Positions 34,600 to 46,334 of a stretch of DNA of 64,000 bases are shown here, piece after piece. How positions within the stretch are numbered: position 1 is the stretch's first letter; each line of letters opens with the position of its first letter. This stretch comes from Lepas anatifera. Lineage: Eukaryota; Arthropoda; Thecostraca; Lepadidae. The position numbers were made by a program, and so were the translations under genes. Below the pieces are notes generated by a model. The model saw only the letters and a list, made by a program, of their open reading frames with translations. It made no database searches and had not been told where the DNA came from. The DNA lies in assembly GCA_034440635.1 (NCBI GenBank), contig JAOTON010000330.1, forward strand, positions 292,001 to 356,000, written 5' to 3'.

Positions 34600-35370
34600 T
34601 AATAACGTATATTAAACTGTATGTGGTTAAGCACCCAGCGTTAATGTGCTCTGTGGTGTTTCCACGGTGTACGCACAAAATATCATCATGCTCTCATATT
34701 AAGTCGCCCTCGCCTCATCATCTAAAAAATGGAAAAAAATATCACCACCCGGTGCTAGCCTGTACTGTGGTATTTCCCAAAAATCATGCCCACATCAAAA
34801 GTCACTCTCACCTCATCATCATCTGAAAGGATTTCATTTCTCCTGGAGATCACCGTAAGTAAGTGTGGACGCGAATCTTCTCTTGTCGTCTCTCTTTTCT
34901 TGTCGACATGACATCTGGCCGATTATGTTAATGAGGAGATATGTATCTTTGGTAAAGCACGAGCTTCCTTTATTTGCCTTTGACAGCTGGTGAGCAACAG
35001 GGTTTTCCTTGCTTACTGGCCTGGGGGGTTATAGAGTGAGGCTCTTGCATGCGTAATCATGCTTTCATGTGTAACCCTCTCCTCAGCATCTAGAACAGGT
35101 TCTAAAGACGTTACTTGTAACGTATATTAAACATGTCTGTGGTTTAGCACCCTAGGTCAGATGACTTTGTGGTGTTTCCACGCTTGACACACATAATATC
35201 ATGCTCTCATCTTAAGTCACCCTCACCTCATCATCATAAAACGTGTTTCAGCACGCGGTGGTAGTCCGCACTGTGGTGTTGCTACGTGGGACTCGCAAAA
35301 ATCATGCTCACATGATTTTCAATCAAGTCACTCTCACCTCATCATCATCTAAAAAATCCCCCTCAATCAG
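34600..35370 (+). repeat. Diverged tandem repeat, about 510-bp period with ~125-bp subunits
   Basis: AACGTATATTAAAC at about 34606 and 35116 begins two long units. Within each, TGTGGTGTTTCCACG and CTCTCACCTCATCATCATCT blocks occur twice. No coding potential. Confidence 0.65.
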
Positions 35371-35882
35371 TCCTTGTTTTCTAGTAGATGTTACTAGTTC
35401 GTCTACTCGTCTGCTAGATTCCAGGGAACTACTAACTTAGATCCGCATGGGGTAGTCTGCATGGAAATGAGCACTAACACTATACGATTATGTGAGACCA
35501 GTCTCTCTCTTTTATTAACAGTGGGTTAATGGTCGAGGCTTCTGTAACATTTTACAGAAGCCTTCTTTAAGCAACCTTTTTATAACAATTACTTAAATAG
35601 TAACACAGTTGTTTTTGCTATCTAATGTTTTTGCTTCATTTCCTAGCAGGGCGTGCCGCGACTCGTTTAATTTTATGCTTCTGGTGTTAACGTAAGGGTG
35701 CTGTTGTCGCTGGGATCGCGGTGGGGCACACCTGGCTGCCTTTTAAAATGGGGTGGCAGAACTTTTAGAAAAAAACATGATGCAGTCGAGCGACGTGATA
35801 TGTTGCTGCTCAATGAATGTTTTTTTGTATAGTGATTTGTCACGCTTTGTGTGAGACCAATACAGTTTTGTCTTGTTTTAAT
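35371..35882. other. Non-coding stretch
   Basis: No supported feature apart from AT-rich DNA. It ends at the target duplication of the next element. Confidence 0.35.
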
Positions 35883-36483
35883 CAGGGGTGGAGATCTCAT
35901 TTCAAACCAGGGGGACCCGAGTCCGGGCGGGGTCGCAGGAGTGGATGTTTTTGTAAGAAAATGAAGACACTAAAATTTTGGGAATGCCTATAAATACCGT
36001 ATGACACCGCATGATGGTAAGATTTTTACACGAGCCGGATCATGACTTTCTCGTGTGGTAAGACCGACATGCACATTTCAACACACTTCGAGTATTTAAT
36101 CATATTTTTGCCGGATATTCAAAATGATATACGGGTCTAAACCTCTGCCCTTGACTCAGTCTTTAAAAGATTAAAAGATCTTTAAAGATTTTAAAGAATA
36201 ATAACTTATCGTGCGTTTTTTAATCTAGTCCTCAATGAAAACGTGCTAGCAGCAGACAACATTAGCATGTGAAATCAAAATACATTTCAATGCTCAAGTC
36301 TAGCGTATTCCCTTTCTGAGAAGTCTTATGACCCCAGCAGCTGGCGCATCATTATAACCTAAATCGATTATCACAATATAAATATTTTGATGATATAAAT
36401 AAATCACCAAAATATATAAGGTATGCTACAGTATGGCGATAGCTAGGTCCAGTATGCTGTTTCCGTAAAATTGGCTCATTGTC

Positions 36484-36857
<374 letters not shown>

Positions 36858-37239
36858 GATGGTTTTATCCCCTAAAATTATAAGGCAAAAAACTGCAACA
36901 TACATAAAAGGTAATTGTATAAAAATAACTTATTCACGAAAATTCGTTCCTTGAATGTGTGAAAAAATTCAAAAGCTTCCATTAAACCACTTCTTTATAC
37001 TTTTTCGTGTATAGGATCATGGGTCCCGCCGCTTGGGGGACGGGGAAACGCCTTCCCCCAGTTTTGAAAGTGGGAGAGGACAGAGTATGTTTTGTCCCCC
37101 CTCTGCCCACCACTTTTCACGCAGGGCCCCATCACGTTGTCTCGAGTACTGAAACCACAGCGAATAGCAAAGAGCGGGCCTCCTGCAAACAAACCAATTA
37201 CAACCAAAATTTCTTTCCGATACCTGACTGTGGGTACTG

Positions 37240-38604
37240 ACGCCCAATTCGGTCTCTCAGGGGCCCTTCGCTGGCTCAGGAATCCCGAGATCAAGTCAGT
37301 AACCCTCTGCAAAATATATTTTCAGTGGGCTCCAGGCCAGCTAAAAGGGCTCAGCACAAGCCAGTGTGCCAGACGAGCTAAGGGCTCGAAAAAGCTCAGG
37401 GGGCCCCAGATCAGCACAATGTGCCCAGACAAACTAATTGGATCCATACTAGTTAAACAGGCCCAATGGCACTTCAATGGACACCAATCCAGCTAGGCGC
37501 CTAAGGACCAAGTCAGGAACCTCTTACATAATTCTTCTCATGGACCCTAGGCTAGCTCAGGACTTCCTTTGATATTCTACCACTGGGCCCTTTTTAGCTC
37601 AGGGGCCCCAAACCAGCGTGAGCCCCAAAATCACTCCAGTAAGCTCCTATGAAATACCCTCCCAAGAACCCTCCTGTCCTGGGACCCAGAACAGTCTAGA
37701 GGCCTGTTGGGCCTCCTGCGAGAGGTCTGCCTCTCTCAAGAGGTCCAGTGTCAATTTAGGAGGCCCAGGCCAACACACTCAGCTCGGGAGGCCCATACAA
37801 ACTAAGAAGACCAGACCAGCTGGGTGCCTCGACGAACTCACGAAGCCCCAGATAAGCACAAGGGGGCCGCAAACAAGCTAAAGGGGCCCATGCGTGAAAC
37901 GAACCCGATACCAACCCAGGGGCACATGTAAGCTCAAGGGACATTTAATCCAGCTAGGGGCCATAGGAGTCAAAAACCTCTTATTTATGTAGCTCCTTTC
38001 AGGGGCCCTAGCCAGCTAAGGTTACCCCAAACCAGGTTGCGTCCCAAGACAAAGCCAGTAAGCTCCCGTATAATACTCTCTCAGAGTACCAGATCAGTCC
38101 AGGGATCCCTTGCAAAAATCCCTCTCAGGAGGCCCAAGCCCAAATCAGGGGACCCAAGATCAGCTGAGAGGGTCCATACCAGTTGAGAGGTTCCAGACCA
38201 GATAAGGGGCTCCTGGCGGCTCAAAAAGCGCCAGTGCCAGCACCGGGGTTTCAAGATCAGCGAGGGGACCCTGACCATCTGAAAGGGCCTCAGATCAGCT
38301 CAAGGGGCCAGACCCGCTTTGAAGGCCCTAAATCGGCTCAACAGGCCTAGAAAGACTCAGGGGGCCAGACCAGTTAGTCTCCGAAGACTTCAAAGGACCT
38401 AAATCAGCACAATAGGGCCCGGACAAGCTAGAAGACCCAACCCGTTTAAAGGGCCCAATACCAGCTCAGAGGACCTTACCAGCTCAAGAGACACTAATCC
38501 ATATAGGGGCCTTATGACCAAGCCAGGGACCTTCGAAGTAAATCCTTTTAGGGGCCCTAGACCAGTTCATAGCCCCTGAGCCAGCTCAGGGTCTACAGCT
38601 GAAT
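37240..38604 (+). repeat. Degenerate G/C-rich array, type 2 (second locus)
   Basis: The same unit style as 9140-9720 (CAGCTCAGGGGCCCCAGACC). Longer blocks such as AAGCTCCTATGAAATACCCT and AAGCTCCCGTATAATACTCT recur about every 240-420 bases. It was split by the hAT at 38613 and resumes at 40522. Confidence 0.75.
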
Positions 38605-38749
38605 CCGTAACCCAGTGGCGGCGGATAAAGGGGGGCAAGGGGGGGCAGTTGCCCCCCCAAATTATCAGGGGGCCCCTGGAAAAATACGCAATTTCAGCTT
38701 GGTTCTTTTCTGAAAGTTTATGAACGACCTGACTGAGCCCTCAACAGTT

Positions 38750-39705
38750 TCTCGGTTTGGACAGTATCCGAGCTTTATCTCAGGGGCTCTGAGCTCGGGC
38801 TTGGGGGCCCCTCTAGCTTGGGATCGGGGACCCTCTATTTGGCCTTTAGGGGTCCCCAAGCTTAGCGTAAAGGGGCCCCCGAGCCTGGTCTCAGCGGGCC
38901 CAGAACTTGGTCTAAAGGACCCCCGAGCCTGGTATCAGGGCCCCCACTCTGTTTCAGGGGCCCCCGAGCTGTTCCTCATCCCCCCGAGCTTCGTCTCAGG
39001 GACCCCAAGCTTGGTCTAAGGGCCCCCAAGGCTGGTCTCAGGGTACCCAAGTTTAGCCTTAAGGGAGCCCCCTGAGCTCGGTCTCAGGGGCCCCGAGATT
39101 GTCTAAGGGGCTCCGGAGTTTGTCTAAGGGGCCCCCGAGCATGGTCTCAGGGGCCCTCCAAGCTTAGTCTCAGGGGGCTCCCGAACGTGACCTCATGGGG
39201 TTCCGAGATTTGTCTCAGGGCCCTCCAAGATTGATATAAGGCGCTTCCCAGATTGATTGGTCTAAGGGGCCTCCGAGATTGGTCTTAAGGGACCTTTAGC
39301 TTGGTTTCAGGGGCCTCCAAGCTTGGTTTCAGAGGCCGCCAAGCCTGGTCTCAGGGGCCCTCGAGCTTGGTCTCAGGGCCCCCTGAGCTTGGGCTCGGGG
39401 GCATTCGAGCTTGATCTCTAGGAGCCCCCCAAGCTTGGTCTCAGGCGGCCCCCGAGCTGTGTGTCTCAGGGCTCCGAGCTTGGTCTCAGGGGGCCTCCGA
39501 GATTGGTCTAAGGGGCTCCCGAGATTGGTTTTAGGGGGCCTTGAACTTGGTTTCAGGGGCCTCTAAGCTTTGTTTCAGAGGCCACCAAACTTGGTCTCAG
39601 GGGCCCCGAGTTTGATCTCAGGGGCACTGAGCTTAGGCTCGGGGGCCAACGAGTTTGATCTCTAGGAGCCCCCAAGCTCCGCCTCAAGGAGCCCCGAGCT
39701 TGGTC
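38750..39705 (-). repeat. Degenerate G/C-rich array, type 1b, reverse orientation
   Basis: Units read GGGCCCCCGAGCTTGGTCTC and AG on the plus strand, the exact opposite of 12960-14090. Confidence 0.8.
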
Positions 39706-40234
39706 TTGTGTGTGCTCAAGTCAGTATGCCTGTCATTTGCGTTTTTTTCTGTGCCGACATAGACGGCAGCATCAAAGCACCCCAGTTCTCATTCTGCGGG
39801 AGAGGGAGTTTTCCGAAAAAACTCAGACTATAATAATTTGTGTTACCTACCATGTTGTATTATGTAGATGCATACGAACAAAGAGCGTTCACTTTTTAAA
39901 AGAAGAACTATTTGCCTCGGAAGGCCGTTGTTGTAACGTTATTATAATTTTGCTAAACTCCTAACGTGACGCTATAGCTTAAAGCTTTGACGTTCAATGT
40001 CCGAGGCGTACGTGAACCTATAAAACGCAGATCTATATTTCGACATCTACAAGGTAAACACGCTGCTTATTTTGCTGTACTACATGAAACATACTTTAGC
40101 TTGAAATCTGAGATCGTGTGGAAAATCGAATAGGAAGGCAAAGCTATGTTTTATACGGGCCAACTAAACAACAGGGAGGAATAGCTATTTTTGTACTGAG
40201 CCAAATACATCATTTACCATTTGTGACGCTTATG

Positions 40235-40366
40235 CAGGAGCGGGTCCAGGATTTTGCTAGGGGAGTGGCTGAGCTTTGAAAAATGGCGAAAAGGGGGAAT
40301 ATGGCAAAAAGGCGAAAATGGGGCAAGAGGGGCTGAAGCCCCTTCAGCCCCCTGGATCTGCCCCTG
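40235..40366. mobile_element. 132-bp MITE
   Basis: The left end CAGGAGCGGGTCCAGGATTT and the complement of the right end CAGGGGCAGATCCAGGGGGC are flanked by CGCTTATG and CACTTATG (7 of 8). It is the innermost layer of the nest. Confidence 0.8.
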
Positions 40367-40521
40367 CACTTATGCCTCTGACCTCAGGCAGCAAGTCCCA
40401 ACCAATCTATTGCAGTTTTAGGGGGCCCTTGCTGCCGAGGAGGCCCCATCGTCAAGGGGGCCCCCTGGAATAATTCTTGCCCCCCCATCCGAAAAGAGCA
40501 TCCGCCGCCACTGCCGTAACC

Positions 40522-41650
40522 TCATGTGTAGTATTCTCTCACGGCCCCAGAACAGTCCAGGGGCTACCTGAAAAACTCCCCCTCCGGCGGCTTACAACCA
40601 ACTCAGGGGGCCCAAGACCGGATGCAACCAGTTAACGGGTCCCGACAAGCGCAGGGCGCTCCAGTGCCAATACATGGGTTTCAAGATCAGTGTGGGGGCC
40701 CGGTTATCTAAAGGGCCCCACATAAGCTGAGGGGACTCAATATCACGTCAGAACACCCACCAACAACTCAGGAGGCCCAGGCCTGTTCAGAGACCCCAAA
40801 GCCGCTCAGGGAGTTAAGAAAAACTCAGAGGACGAACCGAGGGGCCTCAAGCTCGAGTCTAGAACCTCCTGTGCAAGAGTCTCTCAAGGGCCCCCAGAAC
40901 AGCTCAGGGGCCCTAGTGAAGCTCCATCTCAGTAGGCATAAAACCAACTCAGGTGTTCCAGAACATCTCATGGGTTTCAGAACATCTCAGTGGTAACACA
41001 AATAACTGAAGGAGGCCCCATATCAATTCAGGTGGGCAAGACAAAATAAAAGGCCCCAAAGAGCTCAGGGGTCCCAGTGTCGATTCACGGGTCCATATCA
41101 GCCCATTTTTTCAATATAATTGGGCCCCAGAACAGCCCTAGGGCCCCTGCAAAACTTTGATCTCAGGAGGCACAAATTCAACTCAGGGGTGCAGACCAGC
41201 TCGGGGGTCCGGAGACCACCTGGCAGGTCCCATAGAAGTTCAGGGGCCACGGACCAGATAAGGGGCCCACGATGAGCTCAGGGGCTCATGTCCCAACACT
41301 TAGGGCTCCAGTTTAGCCCAGGGTTCTCAAGATCACTACAGGGCGATCATGTAAAGGGCCCAGTCTAGCTCAAGGGCCAGACCAGCTCAAGGACCCGCAC
41401 CATCCCAGGGGTCCAAACCAGTTACATGCCTTAGTCTATTTCAGAGACCGAGGACTAGCTTAACTTAACGGGATCCCAAAACTGCTAAAGAAGGGGGGCA
41501 ACATCAACGTGGGGGTTCCACGCCAATTCAGAGGCCCAGTCAAGCTAAAATGCCCTGAATCACCTCAAGGAGCGCCAAATAAACTCACGGGGCCCATACC
41601 AGCTCAGGGGTCCTAACACCGCTCGGAGACCTTAACACGCGAAGGTCGGG
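40522..41650 (+). repeat. Type-2 G/C-rich array, right part
   Basis: It continues 37240-38604 after the hAT, with the same longer blocks (for example GGGTTTCAAGATCAG at about 40678, matching 38247). Confidence 0.75.
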
Positions 41651-41779
41651 GGTCTTAAAGTGCCCGCACCTTTTTTCAAAGGTGCCCGGAGAACCGTTGG
41701 CCGCCAGAATACGCTACTCGGCCACATTTGAGAGAACGCACAAGTGCCTCAATTGGTGAATGAATTAAAAAAATTGGTA

Positions 41780-43262
41780 CAATTTTTTATTTATAGTCTT
41801 TTAAATTCAGACTTATATTTTGAGACCATCGCAATCGCGCAGTCGCATCAGTTTGCCTGCACTGTAGACCGAATGGTGACGCAATAACGTCATATAAAAT
41901 TGCTAACAAATAGGCTAGAATTACTCCACTAGATTAACACGCGCATTGACGGGGGGCAGGTACCCGCCCCCTCGGGTTTTTCGGAAATAGCAGAAAAACG
42001 GCGGCGCTACGCGCCGCCGTACTTGGCATACATTTTCCCTCATCATTTTTACAACTTCTGTGAAAATGTTAAGGTTAGGTCATCCAAGGTCAGTTCACCA
42101 GTACAGGTCAAGTGACCCGACCTAAAAAAGTTTAAGATAGCATAAGTCGGAGCTCGGTGAACTTATCCGATTGAAACTCATATCACATAATGTCCCTACC
42201 GAGTTCTCTAAAATTTTTTCCGGTATTTTTGATATCGATGACCTAAGGTCAGGTACGAGGCATGACCTCTCCATCGGAAATAAATAGAAAAAATGTTTTT
42301 TACGGAATAACTCAGTAACGAATGGTGATAGAGCAATTATTTTAGCGGCATTAGACTCGTCTGGGCTTTGCGGTTCTAATGATATGCATTTTATATAATT
42401 TGACCCTAACCTGACCTCAGGTCAGGTCAAATCCTTGATTTCACCCAGCAAGGTCAAATTATATATCATTCGATTCGGCTTGCTGAGACAATTCATATAG
42501 CTTAAGCCGTTGTGCTCTATCTCTACTTGTTCAGATGTAATGGCCGAAAAACTGAATTTACATGTTATCCCCATGACGGCATGTTTTGACCTCTCATGAC
42601 CTTAAATGTGACCTGACAAAAAACGGTTCAAATGTTTTCGATGGAGAAGTGGATGGGCGACCCAACGCCGTTTACCGTTTTTCGCTACCTACCGTGGTTG
42701 TCGAGATCTTAGGGGGCGGGTACCCGCCCCCCGTCAATGCGAAGGTGGCTCAGACCCCCGTCAATGCGCGTGTTAAGGATGAACAGGCTCTAAATCACGT
42801 TTTGCCTTTCCCTAAAATTGTTTCCAATTTAAATTATCCCACGATGCTGTAGAGGTGGACATATGAGCTAAGCTCAGAACGCGTATTAAAGAACCATAAG
42901 TAATAAAATGATAACTTCATATAATCAGGTTTTATGTTAGTCAACCTAAATAAAGGTCGGGGTCACATGTCAAGGTCATTGACCCCAGTGTTCCGGACAG
43001 ATGACATTACTCAACATAACGTATGCAATGCTAAGATTTCATAGTTTTGGTTACACACTGTCAAGGTCACTGTCACTGGTCAAGGTCAAGGACTTTTTCA
43101 CGACAAAACCCTCATTTCTGCCCAAAGGCTGCTTCAGTGCCAGTTATATTGTACTTTATTGGGAATAGGTCTTGTTAATCATAGGTCCTTAACCTTGAAT
43201 GACCTTAACCTCAATCTTTCAGAGGACATTGAGTGGGACGTTCCCTCTATGAACTTAGTTCA
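41780..43262 (+). repeat. Dispersed repeat R, copy 1 (filled with a TTAA element)
   Basis: It matches 52590-53236 in the same orientation on both sides of the TTAA element: ATTACTCCACTAGA before, and GGATGAACAGGCTCTAAAT to TTAGTTCACGTTCAGTG after. It too contains AAGGTCA and GGTCACTG motifs. Confidence 0.85.
41934..42776. mobile_element. TTAA element in repeat R
   Basis: Perfect ends TTAACACGCGCATTGACGGG and its complement. The empty site at 52741-52744 carries a single TTAA. The 843-bp interior has 13 exact AGGTCA/TGACCT hexamers and palindromes GGGGGCGGGTACCCGCCCCC (42712-42731) and CGGCGGCGC/GCGCCGCCG (about 42000-42020). No coding capacity. Confidence 0.93.
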
Positions 43263-44426
43263 CGTTCAGTGTATTGCCGCTTTTCTGTATAATCATGGCA
43301 TTTCCCAATAGGTTTCCGGCACGGTCCATATCCTCTGTGAAAGACCGACTTAGGGTGCTGCTTAGTTCCGCTGAGGGACCTTAGACCCGCCCGGGGGCTC
43401 GAACTTTTCCTGACGCATAGTCGTGACGGGAAACCGTGGCGCCGCCCCTGGTCTCTAGTACTCCTCTACAAATAAGATGCAAAGGGATAGATCCGTCAAA
43501 TTATGACTCAGCCGATCACACAAATGCCGCGAGTTGAACTATCATCTCTCATAGGTCAGAAAATATTTCGTGAGAGCAGAGGGCGTAGGACCCGGGCTGA
43601 CCACCCAGGTTCTCTCGATTTCAAAATCAGGGGGGGGGGTCCTGACCCCCCAACCCCCCCCGGATCTCCACCCATGGTTTTAGTGACTACGTAAATTCCA
43701 TATATCTAACCAACCATAATAGCGAAAGAATATGTGACCTATCTCCACATCCAGGTAAAACGCTGTGATCATGTGAACTGTTGAAACAGTCTCACATTCA
43801 CCTGTTCACAACAGTATGCTCCAGCTTGCCAGTATTAATTAACATTGACTTTGTGCTCAGCCAACTTGATGGATGACATGCTCAACTCAAATTCTTCAAA
43901 CAATATGCAAATTGATAGTATTGTGCAGTTCTCACCTATCTATCTTTGACATGAAAGGGTGTTCTTGGATTGAATGGGCCTTTCATTGATTCTGAATTTA
44001 AGCTGGCTTTTATTAATTTAAGCCGGTTCAAACCGGCTTAAATTAATAAAAGCCACTGGCTGGCATAAATTCAATTTAAGCCGGCTTTTTCCAACTCTAC
44101 TCTGCACATGACCTTAGGTCACCAATATCAAAAATCCCGGAACAAATGTTGTAGCTCCTGGTGGGCCCAATATGTGGTATGAGTTTCAACTTGATCGATT
44201 AGCCCTTCTTTTAGTTATGCGGCCCTAAGCATTTTTAAGTGAGGTCACTTCACCTCAGGCCTGGTGACCTGATCTGATATGACCTTGAGCTAGAATTTTC
44301 GGGAAAGATGTAAAAATGATGGAGGAACAGCTAGACCATGTTTGGAGGCGCTGCGCGCCGCCGTTTTTTGGTCGCTTTGGAAAAACCCGAGGGGGTCTAA
44401 AAAGACCCCCACCCGGGCGAAGGTTA

Positions 44427-44734
44427 ATAAGCAAAATTAAAAAAAAACAGCTGCAGAAGGCGCATTTAAGACAAAAGAAACAATATCGTATGTAGTTTAG
44501 AAATATTCACATCCCTTTATGGATTATCACATGGCTTCTACAATGCTTTGCCCTGAAGCTACTTTAGCTTGAGCCTATCCTTGGCTAAATTTGTTCTTCA
44601 AAGACAGCAATGGCGCACTCTTGCCTGTGTTTATTCTTTTATTGGGGTGGTGGCACGTTTGAGTGTCTCTACTAACCGTGAGTGGTGGTTGAAAAGAAGT
44701 GATACTAGATATTGATGGTGAGGAGTTATTGAGA
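44427..44734. other. Short gap between TTAA elements
   Basis: AT-rich with an A-run. I see nothing else in it. Confidence 0.35.
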
Positions 44735-45509
44735 TACATGACCCCTCCAGGGTCTACAAGGTGTATATCCGGGATTTTTCGATTTCGTGCTCTGAGGTCA
44801 GGTCACGAGGTGACCTCTCCCATTGAAAAAGCATGGGGAAAAGCTGTCATATGATCTAAAAGTCACAAAAACGATTAAAAATGCTCAGCTTGATCAGAAA
44901 AGCGTTCTTGGACACCCTTTCATGGATTCCAGGGGCCATATTTGCCCTTTGACCTCTCCAAGGTCATCCAGGGTCACCAGGGGTCAAAAACAGTATTTTG
45001 ACAATAACTTTTGATCTAATTGTGTTAGAGCGCTGAAACAAACACCATCGTGTTTGTCTTGTCACTGGCTTTCATTTGATATACTGCAAGTTCACTTTCT
45101 GACCTTTCGTGACCTCAGGTCATATTAGGTCACGAGGTGACCTCTGGAGATCAAACCACTGGCGGGATATCTTTACGTTCCACATAGCGGAAAAAGGACT
45201 GGCAATTTTCTATCAAATGTGATTTACCAGACCTCAATAGCTCTAATGGCATAAGAGTTATACCCAGTTTGCTTAAGCATTGCATATTTGAGTGAAAATA
45301 GCCGATCTTGACATAATTTGACCTCTGGAGGTCAAACCATTGACCTGAGCACTAAGACATGTGAAGTAATTTCTTACTGAATTCACGCGAGCTTTCTAAT
45401 GCACTTTGCAGATTTGCGCTAACGCCCATATTTTCGGAGTTAGAGGGGGCCATCGATGGCCCCCGGTGGGGCGAAGGTGGCGCCGGACCCCCGGTGGGGC
45501 GCGGGTTAA
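44735..45509. mobile_element. TTAA element, left-truncated
   Basis: It is nearly collinear with 57150-57928, ending in the palindrome GGGGGCCATCGATGGCCCCC (45445-45464), CCGGTGGGGCGCGGG and TTAA (45506-45509). The left terminus is missing. Confidence 0.85.
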
Positions 45510-46078
45510 GGGAAGAAAGACAGTGGTCATGACGCTACCAGATATCTCATTTGCGGAGTGAGTTTTGTTCTCTCGTGCAAAGAATGGATCGAGTGCACTT
45601 TCTGCGAAGGCAGGGCCTGTGTGTCTGGACGAGAAGGCTAAGGTGGCTGTGCGCCATAAATGATAGACTGGGAGCCTGTGATGGTTAGTGGCAGGAAGCT
45701 TCGAGTCGCCGCAAGCCATTTTTACTGTCTGAAGTGAATGTTTTTGTACTTAACAACTTCTGGCCCATATTTCTTTTAAAATGGGGAATTGAAACAAAGG
45801 GAACATGGAAAAGACAAGGTAGAGGATTTAGGAGAGGTTCTCAGAAACCTCGTACCAGTTAACCTACTTTGTTTCGTACTTCGTTGTTTGTGTGTTTGTG
45901 TGATTTTATATTACTTTTTATGGTATGTTTTTTATCCTTGGTTTTTATTGTTAGTTTTACGTAACTTTGTTTTATCATTCAACGTGGAAACGGGAAAACC
46001 ACCTACATGTTTTATCAATGTATGTGGACGCTTCTAAACACATTCTGACTTCTCAATAATACTTAAATGATTACCAAT
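45510..46078. other. Non-coding stretch before the Ty3 element
   Basis: No supported gene. The target-site copy CCAAT is at 46074-46078. Confidence 0.4.
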
Positions 46079-46266
46079 TGTGCAGTGACGGTTATATTGT
46101 TGTCACCTCTAACTGCTGTGATACCTTTCTGTCACCTCTTAATGCCGCCCGGTCAGTGCCTGCGGCAGTGCTGCTGCGACTGCGTGTAACCTGTGGAGCG
46201 GGCCAATAAACCAGTTGTTAACCAGCACTCGCAGCGTTTAGATCGGAGCGCGTACGGAACGGAACA
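46079..46266 (+). repeat. 5' LTR
   Basis: 188 bases, TG...CA bounded, containing an AATAAA signal in GGCCAATAAACCAG. Confidence 0.93.
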
Positions 46267-46284
46267 TGGCGCAGCCAGCAGGAT
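46267..46284 (+). promoter_or_regulatory. Primer-binding site
   Basis: TGGCGCAGCCAGCAGG abuts the 5' LTR, and TGG pairs with a tRNA CCA end. The tRNA is not identified. Confidence 0.6.
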
Positions 46285-46334
46285 TTTGAATTGGGAGTTT
46301 TGAAGCGGTGAAGTGCGTGCATTAATAATTCAAG

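Larger units (their letters stand above)
38613..40513. mobile_element. 1.9-kb non-autonomous hAT inserted in the type-2 array
   Basis: A perfect 8-bp duplication CCGTAACC lies at 38605-38612 and 40514-40521. The left end CAGTGGCGGCGGATAAAGGG matches the complement of the right end CAGTGGCGGCGGATGCTCTT over the first 14 bases. The left inner border has GGGGGGCA...TTGCCCCCC self-pairing. The interior is mostly a type-1b array in reverse plus a MITE. No transposase. Confidence 0.9.

Noticed and set aside
43380..43676. GGGGGGGGGTCCTGACCCCCC as a separate short element
   Set aside because: Its outer end pairs better with 35883, giving a near-perfect 8-bp duplication.
45396..46037. Open frames before the Ty3 element
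   Set aside because: Short, motif-free, and one is a chain of hydrophobic residues from a T-rich stretch.
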